The notes under the pieces were generated by a model. It was given only the letters and a program-made list of their open reading frames with translations. It did not search any database and was not told the DNA's origin. Below, piece by piece: positions 56,189 to 64,000 of a DNA stretch of 64,000 nt; positions within the stretch are counted from its first letter, which is position 1, and every line of letters starts with the position of its first letter. The DNA comes from Cohnella lupini (GTDB taxonomy: Bacteria; Bacillota; Bacilli; Paenibacillales; Paenibacillaceae). A program made the translations under genes and the position numbers. The stretch covers positions 124,001 to 188,000 of the forward strand of contig NZ_QRDY01000010.1 of assembly GCF_003386205.1 (NCBI RefSeq). Reading direction: 5' to 3'.

Positions 56189-57288
56189 TAGCAGTCGACC
56201 TCCCCGAGCACGATATCGATGCCGCCGAGAATCGTGACCAGATTCGTCATGCTCTCGCCTACGAGAAGCTTAGGCAATATCTGAAGATTCACGAACGACG
56301 GCCGGCGGAATTTCAGCCGATAAGGCTCCGCCTTCCCTTTGGATACGATGTGGCACCCGATTTCTCCGCGCGGAGACTCGATACGCACGTAAATTTCCCC
56401 TGCCGGCGGCCGAATGACCCGGGGCACCTTGCCCATCGTCTCGCCGTCTCCCGGAAATTGCTCCAGGGCTTGCTCCAGAATGCGCAAGCTCTGCACGATC
56501 TCTTCCATCCTGAGTTCGTAGCGATCGAAGCAATCTCCGTTCTTCCCGACCGGAACGTCGAACTCGAACCTATCGTATAGGCTATAGGGTTCCGCTTTAC
56601 GCAAATCCCATTGCACGCCAGTGCAGCGAAGATTCGCTCCGGATAATCCGTAATCGATCGCCGTCTTCGCATCGTATTTCCCGATTCCTTTGATCCGGGA
56701 CAGGAAAATCTCGTTGCCGCTAACCAGATTATGATACTCGTCCAGCCGATAATGCATATCCTTGACGAATGTTTTTACTTTCTCGATCCAGCCTTCCGGA
56801 GCATCCCATTTCACTCCGCCGACTCTCATGTAATTATACGTCAGCCTCGCTCCGCATAGCTCGTTGAACATGCCGAGAATGCGTTCTCTGTCGCTGAAGG
56901 CATACAGAAAAGGGCTGATTGCTCCAATATCGAGCAGATACGTTCCCCACCACACCAAATGGCTGGCTACCCGTTGCATCTCCATGACAATGAGGCGCAT
57001 GAATTCCGCGCGTTCGGGAATCTCAAGCCCCATCATTTTCTCCACCGCGTGGCAGAGCACGTAATTATTGGTCATTGCGGACACATAGTCCATGCGATCG
57101 GTATAAGGGATGATTTGAGTAAAGTTCAAGTTTTCCGCGAGCTTCTCCGTACCTCGGTGCAAATAACCCATAACGGGGGTTGCTTCCGTTATGACTTCCC
57201 CGTCCAATTTGACGACGATCCGAAACACTCCGTGCGTGCTTGGATGCTGTGGACCAACGTTGAGCAGCAGTTCTTCTGTACGAATCAC
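56188..57288 (-). CDS. nuoD: NADH-quinone oxidoreductase subunit D
   Basis: 366 residues from a GTG with GGAGGTG 9 nt upstream. NVGPQHPSTHGVFRIVVKLDGE, GYLHRGTEKLAE, the quinone-site MGYLHRG histidine region, PYTDRMDYVSAM and RPPAGEIYVRIESPRGEIG are present. It is the 49-kDa-type quinone-site subunit of the peripheral arm, separate from NuoC (no fusion). It lies 6 nt from nuoC. Confidence 0.96.
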   Translation of the reverse strand: MIRTEELLLNVGPQHPSTHGVFRIVVKLDGEVITEATPVMGYLHRGTEKLAENLNFTQIIPYTDRMDYVSAMTNNYVLCHAVEKMMGLEIPERAEFMRLIVMEMQRVASHLVWWGTYLLDIGAISPFLYAFSDRERILGMFNELCGARLTYNYMRVGGVKWDAPEGWIEKVKTFVKDMHYRLDEYHNLVSGNEIFLSRIKGIGKYDAKTAIDYGLSGANLRCTGVQWDLRKAEPYSLYDRFEFDVPVGKNGDCFDRYELRMEEIVQSLRILEQALEQFPGDGETMGKVPRVIRPPAGEIYVRIESPRGEIGCHIVSKGKAEPYRLKFRRPSFVNLQILPKLLVGESMTNLVTILGGIDIVLGEVDC

Positions 57289-57294
57289 GCGTGC

Positions 57295-58158
57295 TTACAC
57301 CTCCGGGTCAAGCGGAACGTAGTCTTTGCGAAGCGGATGGCCGACCCAATCGTCCGGCATCATGATGCGTCTTAGATCCGGATGGCCGGGAAAATCGATG
57401 CCGAGCAAATCGTAGATTTCCCTCTCGTTCCAGTTAGCGGTTTCCCATATCGGAGTTACCGAAGAAACGGTTGGCTGATCTCGGCTTGTACGGACTTTCA
57501 AGCAATAACAATGGCGGGTGTCCATATTGAGCGGATAATAGACGACTTCCATATGCGTCTCATAATCTACGCCGGATACGTTGCGAAGATAACTGCAGCT
57601 TAACTCTTCATGATTCCGAAACAGCTCGGCGGACTTCAGCCAAAACTCGTTCTTGACGACGAGCGTAGGCAAGTGATCGTTGGGTTCGTTTATGTATGCT
57701 TCTTCCACCGCGTCCTCCGACACGAGCTCCCGAAGTATCGCCGCGACTCGATCTAATCTAGGTTGATTGGGGGAAGGCTCTCTCGGAGGAGCTTCTTCCC
57801 CCCCACCCTCACCGTCCGAATCTCCTGATGCTTTAGCGACGGCGCGCCCTTCCGTCCCCGCTTGCGCGGCTAGCCCGGCGGCTTGGGCCGCTGCGGCCTT
57901 AGCGGCCTCCCGTGCCTCCAGCGATGCCTTGCGTCGGGCAGCCTTCTCTTCGTCGGTCTCGACTCTGCGAGCGGGCGGCGGCGTTTCCGCTACCGGTTGC
58001 TCCGCCTGTTGTTGCTCGGCTGCAGGTATATTCGCTATCGGCGTTTCCGCTTGCGGTTGTTCGACTGCGGGCAGTTCTGCTTGCGGTTCCGCTACCGGCT
58101 CAGACTTTGGATCCGGCACCGGTGCGTCTCCCTGCTCCCGATTGTTCTCCTCGCTCAC
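57295..58158 (-). CDS. nuoC: NADH-quinone oxidoreductase subunit C with long disordered N-terminus
   Basis: 287 residues from a GTG overlapping the nuoB stop by 4 nt. The catalytic-arm domain is the last ~150 residues ([58 protein letters not shown]). The first ~130 residues are low complexity: about six imperfect P/A/E/Q units ([29 protein letters not shown]), then a charged Ala/Arg/Lys helix ([20 protein letters not shown]), then a Gly/Asp/Glu acid patch. Standard NuoC is near 150-200 residues. The tail is part of the frame and has no ribosome site within it, so it is probably translated. Its function is unknown. Confidence 0.92.
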   Translation of the reverse strand: MSEENNREQGDAPVPDPKSEPVAEPQAELPAVEQPQAETPIANIPAAEQQQAEQPVAETPPPARRVETDEEKAARRKASLEAREAAKAAAAQAAGLAAQAGTEGRAVAKASGDSDGEGGGEEAPPREPSPNQPRLDRVAAILRELVSEDAVEEAYINEPNDHLPTLVVKNEFWLKSAELFRNHEELSCSYLRNVSGVDYETHMEVVYYPLNMDTRHCYCLKVRTSRDQPTVSSVTPIWETANWNEREIYDLLGIDFPGHPDLRRIMMPDDWVGHPLRKDYVPLDPEV

Positions 58159-58673
58159 CGGCCCGTCACCTGCTTCCCGGTCTTGGCCTCGTATCGGATT
58201 TTCTCCTGCAGCTTGTTGATTCCGTATATAAGCGCCGCGGGATTGGGCGGGCAGCCCGGAATATAAACGTCAACCGGCACGATCTGGTCGACGCCTTTAA
58301 TTACGGAATACGATTTCACGTATGGACCGCCCGCAGTCGCGCACGACCCCATGGCGATAACCCATTTAGGTTCGGGCATTTGATCGTACAGCCGTTTCAA
58401 TAACGGCCCCATCTTCTTGGTGACCGTACCCGATACGATCATTACGTCCGCTTGGCGGGGAGAGGTTCTGAATATGACTCCAAATCGGTCAAGATCGTAG
58501 TGAGCTCCGCCGGCGGCCATCATCTCGATTGCACAGCAGGCTAAACCGAACGTCAGCGGCCATAAAGAGTTGCTGCGGGCCCAACCTTTCAACTGATCCA
58601 CGGTGCCGAAGAAAACGTTGCGTTCTACTTCCTTCCGGTCTTCCGGCGATACGTTCGCTAAATCGAGTTCCAT
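58155..58673 (-). CDS. nuoB: NADH-quinone oxidoreductase subunit B
   Basis: 172 residues from ATG 58673 with AAGGTG upstream. The N2 4Fe-4S cluster ligands are visible as the tandem CC in [12 protein letters not shown] in [11 protein letters not shown] and C in [33 protein letters not shown] is typical. It passes electrons to quinone at the interface with NuoD and NuoH. It overlaps nuoA by 16 nt and nuoC by 4 nt. Confidence 0.96.
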   Translation of the reverse strand: MELDLANVSPEDRKEVERNVFFGTVDQLKGWARSNSLWPLTFGLACCAIEMMAAGGAHYDLDRFGVIFRTSPRQADVMIVSGTVTKKMGPLLKRLYDQMPEPKWVIAMGSCATAGGPYVKSYSVIKGVDQIVPVDVYIPGCPPNPAALIYGINKLQEKIRYEAKTGKQVTGR

Positions 58674-59029
58674 TTCAGCACCTTCTTTCTCCATGCGTAC
58701 ACAAGCCCTACAAGCAGCAGTCCGGCAAAAATCAGCATCTCGACTAAAGCAAATAGACCAAGCTGTTTATAAGCTACGGCCCAGGGGTAAAGGAAGACGG
58801 TTTCCACATCAAAGACGACGAACATAAGCGCATACAAATAGTATCGGACGTTAAAGCGGATCTGGCTATCTCCTACCGGTTCGTTACCGCTCTCGTAAGT
58901 GGTTTCCTTTTCTAGCGTCGGTTTATTGGGCCGCAGCTTAGAACCTAACCACAATACAAAGATCGGAAAGGCGATGCCTAGGATGAGGAAGACGGATACA
59001 ATGACGTATGAATTGATGTACTTCTCCAC
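58658..59029 (-). CDS. nuoA: NADH-quinone oxidoreductase subunit A
   Basis: 123 residues from GTG 59029 with GGGGAGG 7 nt upstream; longer frames would run through the leader hairpins. Three TM helices with the conserved loop [20 protein letters not shown] and [23 protein letters not shown] in parts, of which [12 protein letters not shown] holds the key acidic pair. First gene of the operon. Confidence 0.95.
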   Translation of the reverse strand: MEKYINSYVIVSVFLILGIAFPIFVLWLGSKLRPNKPTLEKETTYESGNEPVGDSQIRFNVRYYLYALMFVVFDVETVFLYPWAVAYKQLGLFALVEMLIFAGLLLVGLVYAWRKKVLKWNSI

Positions 59030-59057
59030 TTCAACGCCTCCCCAAGTAAAACGGTTT

Positions 59058-59076
59058 TGCCGTCCTTGGGACGGCA
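59058..59076 (-). promoter_or_regulatory. Leader hairpin 2 of the nuo operon (possible attenuator)
   Basis: Perfect 8-bp stem TGCCGTCC/GGACGGCA with a 3-nt loop, extendable on the minus strand through TTT/AAA (one bulged C) to AACG/CGTT, and followed by TTACTTGG. It lies about 30 nt before the nuoA start. It looks like a short intrinsic terminator in a leader, so it may attenuate the operon. No ligand or protein site is recognised. Confidence 0.5.
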
Positions 59077-59094
59077 GAAAACGTTTGTATCGAG

Positions 59095-59140
59095 CTATCG
59101 GATGAGTACAAATACTTAGAAATTCGTGCTCATCCGATAG
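59095..59140 (-). promoter_or_regulatory. Leader hairpin 1 of the nuo operon
   Basis: Perfect 12-bp inverted repeat (59095-59106 with 59129-59140), 22-nt loop, about 25 nt after the predicted transcription start. Arm sequence ctatcggatgag, close to the arm at the protease promoter (tatcagatg, 48571). Confidence 0.65.
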
Positions 59141-59166
59141 TTGCAAACGAATATTTTTACCCCATG

Positions 59167-59195
59167 ATTATAACAAATGCTCCCAATCAAGTCCA
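59167..59195 (-). promoter_or_regulatory. Promoter of the nuo operon
   Basis: Minus strand TGGACT (59195-59190), 17 nt, perfect TATAAT (59172-59167) with TGT before it (extended -10). The leader to nuoA is about 130 nt. Confidence 0.7.
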
Positions 59196-59269
59196 CGAAA
59201 ATAGCGTTTTCATTGGAAACTCGTCAGATTGGATTATAAGTCTTATGACATAGTCGACATTACGAAGTA

Positions 59270-59299
59270 AAACCACTGTGCAGGTCCGCACAGTGGTTT
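59270..59299 (-). terminator. Terminator of dps
   Basis: Perfect 12-bp stem (59288-59299 with 59270-59281) and 6-nt loop, TTTTACTT tail on the minus strand, 25 nt after the stop codon. Confidence 0.9.
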
Positions 59300-59324
59300 A
59301 TATGCTTGCAGAATAAAAACATGC

Positions 59325-59804
59325 TTAACCTAATGTCGATTTCAACATCCAGATTTGTTTCTGAAGGTCTTCCACCTGTCCCGTAATAATATCCGCGGTC
59401 GCAGCATCGTCTGCTTGTTCTTCGGCCAAGGTTGCCGTTTCTTCCAAGCCTTTCACCAATAATTGCAAATCGGCGATGGTGGCGGAGAGCATGTCGTTCT
59501 CGCTCTTCGCCTTATCCGCTTCTTTAATCGTGGCCAGCGATAGAAACTCTTTCATCGTGGACACCGGCTTGCCTTCGATAGCAAGAATACGCTCCGCCAG
59601 TTCATCCAGCTTAAGCGCGGCCAGCTCGTATAACTCTTCGAATTTGACGTGAAGAACCGGGAAGTGAGGCCCTTTCACGTACCAATGGAAATGATGCAGC
59701 TTAAAGTACAATACGGACCAGTTCGCTAATTGAACGTTCAACGAATCGTTCAGTCGTGAATGTGTCTTCAATTCGGGTTTAGCTTCGAGTTGAGCTTTAG
59801 CCAT
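59325..59804 (-). CDS. dps: Dps-family ferritin-like protein
   Basis: 159 residues from ATG 59804, with GGAGGG 6 nt upstream. A four-helix bundle with the inter-subunit ferroxidase residues in FKLHHFHWYVKGPHF and KFEELYELAALKLDELAERI. It would form 12-mers that oxidise and store iron and protect DNA against peroxide. Transcribed alone between the atp terminator and its own. No PerR or Fur box is evident in the short upstream gap. Confidence 0.92.
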   Translation of the reverse strand: MAKAQLEAKPELKTHSRLNDSLNVQLANWSVLYFKLHHFHWYVKGPHFPVLHVKFEELYELAALKLDELAERILAIEGKPVSTMKEFLSLATIKEADKAKSENDMLSATIADLQLLVKGLEETATLAEEQADDAATADIITGQVEDLQKQIWMLKSTLG

Positions 59805-59896
59805 GGGAATCCCTCCAACTTTGTTAAGTCTTTGTCCCTTATAACTTACCCCCAACTCGCCCCGGAGAATCATAGCCATGCATTGACTCGCAAAAA

Positions 59897-59937
59897 AATC
59901 GCCCGGCCAGGATCAAGAGATCCAGACGAGGGCGATT
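59897..59937 (-). terminator. Terminator of the atp operon
   Basis: Outer stem AATCGCCC/GGGCGATT (8 bp) with an inner GGATC/GATCC hairpin, followed by seven T residues on the minus strand. It lies 17 nt after the atpC stop codon. Confidence 0.92.
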
Positions 59938-59953
59938 GTCGATGAGATATTGC

Positions 59954-60355
59954 TTATTGCTCTCCGGCAGTCTCGAGACGGCTAATGGCACGTTGAAGCG
60001 CCAATTCCGCGCGTTGAGCGTTAATGTCGGATTGCTTCTGCGCCAGACGGCGCTCCGCGCGTTCTTTCGCCATACGGGCACGGGACACATCGATGTCCGA
60101 GCCCATCTCGGCGGCTTCCGCGAGAATAACGACCTTGTCTTTGCGCACTTCCATGAAGCCGCCGTGAACGGCAATAAACTCGTTCGTATTGCCGATCTTG
60201 GCTTTAACCGGAGCGACCTTCAACGGAGTAACCAATGGGATGTGGTGAGGCAGAATACCTAGCTCGCCCGCTACGCCCTTGACGACTACCATGTTCACGT
60301 CTTTCTCGTAAACCTTGCGCTCCGGAGTTACGATCTCTAACCGTAAGGTACTCAT
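59954..60355 (-). CDS. atpC: ATP synthase F1 epsilon subunit
   Basis: 133 residues, ATG with GGAGG. N-terminal beta-sandwich (RLEIVTPERKVYEKDVNMVVV, GELGILPHHIPLVTPLK, FIAVHGGFMEVRKDKVVIL) and a C-terminal helical hairpin with AKERAERRLAQKQ that can inhibit ATP hydrolysis. Last gene of the operon, followed by a strong terminator. Confidence 0.95.
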   Translation of the reverse strand: MSTLRLEIVTPERKVYEKDVNMVVVKGVAGELGILPHHIPLVTPLKVAPVKAKIGNTNEFIAVHGGFMEVRKDKVVILAEAAEMGSDIDVSRARMAKERAERRLAQKQSDINAQRAELALQRAISRLETAGEQ

Positions 60356-60381
60356 ATCGTTTCCTCCAAACCGGCGGCTGA

Positions 60382-61851
<1,470 letters not shown>

Positions 61852-61867
61852 TCAACCGTCACAAATT

Positions 61868-62728
61868 TTATTGCTGTGCATTCGCTCCGCTGACGATTTC
61901 CGCGATTTCTTGGGTGATCGCCGCTTGCCGCGCACGGTTGTACGTGAGCGTCAGATCCGCAATCATCTTCGTCGCATTCTTCGTCGCGTTGCCCATAGCC
62001 GTCATTCTTGATCCGAACTCGCTGGCTTTGCCTTCAAGCACGGCGCTGAATACGAGCGTTTCCGCGTATTTCGGCAGCAGGACGTTGAGCACATCTTCCG
62101 GGGAAGGCTCGTACTCGTAGTCCGCTTTGTCTCCGCCCGCTTGCAGTTGGCCCAGCGGAAGAAGCCGTTTAAGCGTCGGCACTTGCGTAACCGCATTAAT
62201 GAATTCGTTATAAGCCAGATAGATTTCATCGAAATTACCCGCTTCGAATCCTTGAACCGCTTTCGCCGCTATTTCTTTGATATCTGAGAACTTAGGTGAA
62301 TCCGATAATCCGGTGATTTCGTCCACTAGCGCAATGTTGCGGCGCTTGAAGAAATCGCGGCCTTTCCGGCCGATGACGAATACCGCGTAATCGTCCGGTG
62401 ACGGATGCTTTTCTTTAATCGTAAGCAACACCTTACGAAGGATGTTGGCGTTGTACCCGCCGGCTAGACCGCGGTCCGAAGTGATGACCAGGTAAGCCGT
62501 TCTCTTGATCGGGCGGCTCTGCAGCATCGGATGCTTGCTGCCGCCTGCGCCGGAAGCGATGCTCGATACGACTTCCTTCATCTTGTCCGTATAAGGGCGA
62601 GAAGCGATCGCGGCTTCCTGGGCTCTTCTGAGCTTAGCTGCCGCGACCATTTCCATCGCTTTCGTGATTTGCTTCGTATTCTGCTTACTCTTAATCGAGC
62701 GCTTGATTTCGCGCATACCTTTAGCCAA
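61868..62728 (-). CDS. atpG: ATP synthase F1 gamma subunit
   Basis: 286 residues from TTG 62728 (LAKGMREIKRSIKSKQNTKQ) with AAGGTGG 8 nt upstream; the longer frame lacks a site. N-terminal helix with QITKAMEMVAAAKLRRAQ and C-terminal helix with MGNATKNATKMIADLTLTYNRARQAAITQEI form the central rotor stalk; SDRGLAGGYNANI in the Rossmann part is typical. Confidence 0.95.
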   Translation of the reverse strand: MAKGMREIKRSIKSKQNTKQITKAMEMVAAAKLRRAQEAAIASRPYTDKMKEVVSSIASGAGGSKHPMLQSRPIKRTAYLVITSDRGLAGGYNANILRKVLLTIKEKHPSPDDYAVFVIGRKGRDFFKRRNIALVDEITGLSDSPKFSDIKEIAAKAVQGFEAGNFDEIYLAYNEFINAVTQVPTLKRLLPLGQLQAGGDKADYEYEPSPEDVLNVLLPKYAETLVFSAVLEGKASEFGSRMTAMGNATKNATKMIADLTLTYNRARQAAITQEIAEIVSGANAQQ

Positions 62729-62812
62729 TCGTGTCACCACCTTATTGCCGGGCCAGCCTTTAAGCAAACCCGGCTCAAGCTTATGTTACGTTCCGAGCCT
62801 TTATATGATAGC

Positions 62813-64000
62813 TTACGCCGTAACGGCAAAGCCCTTCTTGAACGCTGCGATCGCATCGACCAAAGCTTTGTCCGTTTCCGCGGTCAAATCTTTCGTGTCG
62901 CGAATCGAGTTGAAGATTTCCGGACGGTTCGCATCCACGTAAGACAAGAATTCCGCTTCGAAACGACGAACGTCTTGCACCGGAATCGTATCGACATGAC
63001 CTTTGGTCACGATATACAAGGATACGACTTGGCGCTCGACCGACAACGGTTGGTTAACGCCTTGTTTAAGAATTTCAAGCGTACGGATACCGCGATCTAG
63101 ACGCGATTTCGTAACTTTATCGAGGTCGGATCCGAATTGCGCGAAAGCCGCTAGCTCGCGGTATTGCGCAAGGTCGGTTTTCAAAGTACCGGCGACCTTC
63201 TTCATGGCCTTGATTTGCGCGGAGCTACCTACCCGGGATACGGAGATACCGACGTTAACCGCCGGACGTTGACCGGAGTAGAAGAGATCTGCCTCAAGGA
63301 AAATTTGACCGTCGGTAATGGAGATAACGTTGGTCGGAATATAAGCGGAAACGTCGCCCGCTTGCGTCTCGATGAACGGCAACGCGGTCATGGAACCGCC
63401 GCCCAACTCATCGTTCAGCTTTGCTGCGCGCTCGAGTAGACGGGAGTGGAGATAGAATACGTCGCCCGGATACGCTTCGCGGCCCGGAGGACGGCGTAGC
63501 AACAAGGAAAGCTCGCGGTATGCGGCTGCTTGCTTGGTCAAGTCATCGTAAATGATTAGAACGTGTTTGCCGTTGTACATAAAGTACTCGCCCATGGAGC
63601 AACCCGTGTAAGGCGCCAGGTACAGCAACGGAGCCGGTTCGGATGCGCTAGCGGTAACTACGATCGTGTAATCGAGAGCGCCGTGCTTGCGAAGGGTTTC
63701 AACAACGCCGCGAACGGTCGATTGCTTCTGCCCGATTGCAACGTAGATACAAATAACTCCGTTGCCTTTTTGGTTAACGATCGTATCGATCGCGATCGTC
63801 GTTTTACCGGTTTGACGGTCTCCGATGATCAATTCCCGTTGGCCGCGGCCTACCGGAATCATAGCATCGATGGCTTTAATACCCGTCTGCATCGGTTCAT
63901 GTACGGATTTCCGAGCCATAACGCCCGGAGCCGGAGATTCGACCGGACGAGATTTCGTCGTGTTGATCGGACCGTTGCCGTCAACGGGTTGGCCGAGCGC
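62813..64000 (-). CDS. atpA: ATP synthase F1 alpha subunit, C-terminal part
   Basis: Partial at the right edge; about 395 residues visible, lacking the N-terminal beta-barrel. It contains [37 protein letters not shown] (in parts, [14 protein letters not shown] is the P-loop), [37 protein letters not shown] in two parts, and [33 protein letters not shown] ([18 protein letters not shown]). It has non-catalytic nucleotide sites. It is followed by atpG after 84 nt. Confidence 0.96.
   Translation of the reverse strand, partial: ALGQPVDGNGPINTTKSRPVESPAPGVMARKSVHEPMQTGIKAIDAMIPVGRGQRELIIGDRQTGKTTIAIDTIVNQKGNGVICIYVAIGQKQSTVRGVVETLRKHGALDYTIVVTASASEPAPLLYLAPYTGCSMGEYFMYNGKHVLIIYDDLTKQAAAYRELSLLLRRPPGREAYPGDVFYLHSRLLERAAKLNDELGGGSMTALPFIETQAGDVSAYIPTNVISITDGQIFLEADLFYSGQRPAVNVGISVSRVGSSAQIKAMKKVAGTLKTDLAQYRELAAFAQFGSDLDKVTKSRLDRGIRTLEILKQGVNQPLSVERQVVSLYIVTKGHVDTIPVQDVRRFEAEFLSYVDANRPEIFNSIRDTKDLTAETDKALVDAIAAFKKGFAVTA

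Overview
The window reads as a chromosomal segment of an endospore-forming, motile Bacillota bacterium, most likely in the Paenibacillaceae (Paenibacillus/Cohnella-like). The evidence is the gene set and order murA-spoIID-spoIIQ-spoIIID-mbl-flhO-flhP-fabZ, an 11-subunit nuo operon next to the atp operon, and an S-layer with SLH anchoring and the pyruvyl transferase CsaB. Every gene I can support lies on the minus strand, so transcription runs from high to low coordinates. I see no tRNA, rRNA, CRISPR array, insertion sequence or prophage.

Layout in transcription order. 64000-59890: end of the ATP synthase operon (atpA partial, atpG, atpD, atpC) closed by a strong terminator. 59804-59270: a Dps-family ferritin with its own terminator. 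59195-48790: nuoABCDHIJKLMN, without nuoE, nuoF or nuoG, behind a promoter and a leader with two stable hairpins. 48643-46109: a secreted subtilisin-like protease with PPC-type repeats, then YwzB. 45986-40124: murA, spoIID, spoIIQ, a degenerate HD-GYP protein and spoIIID, a block for cell wall and mother-cell/forespore development. 40019-33837: mbl, flhO, flhP, a small EpuA-like membrane protein, a CDP-alcohol phosphatidyltransferase, fabZ and a phosphoglucomutase/phosphomannomutase.

33814-27742: a DUF5693-type membrane protein, csaB, a TagA-type and a TagO-type glycosyltransferase. These should build and pyruvylate the secondary cell-wall polymer that SLH domains bind. Immediately downstream come two SLH-bearing surface proteins (1403 aa, and a 921-aa cysteine-free probable major S-layer protein) and a third secreted protein. 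The S-layer gene has a long leader and two in-frame translation starts, each with a good Shine-Dalgarno sequence.

17835 to the left edge: a visibly more AT-rich glycan cluster. It holds a polyprenyl-phosphate sugar-1-phosphate transferase, a Wzy/O-antigen-ligase-like membrane protein with a TPR-like tail, three GT4-type glycosyltransferases, a glycosyltransferase-methyltransferase fusion, ManC, Gmd, a Wzm/Wzt ABC exporter (the Wzt carries domains on both sides of its ATPase), an unknown helical protein, a YfhO-type membrane protein and the start of rmlA. With the S-layer gene just upstream, the simplest reading is an S-layer protein glycosylation (slg-like) locus: glycan built on undecaprenyl phosphate, exported by Wzm/Wzt, and moved to surface protein by the ligase-like protein. 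An exopolysaccharide locus is the main alternative. The most promising places for undescribed biology are this cluster, the DUF5693/csaB module, the S-layer leader and the nuo leader.
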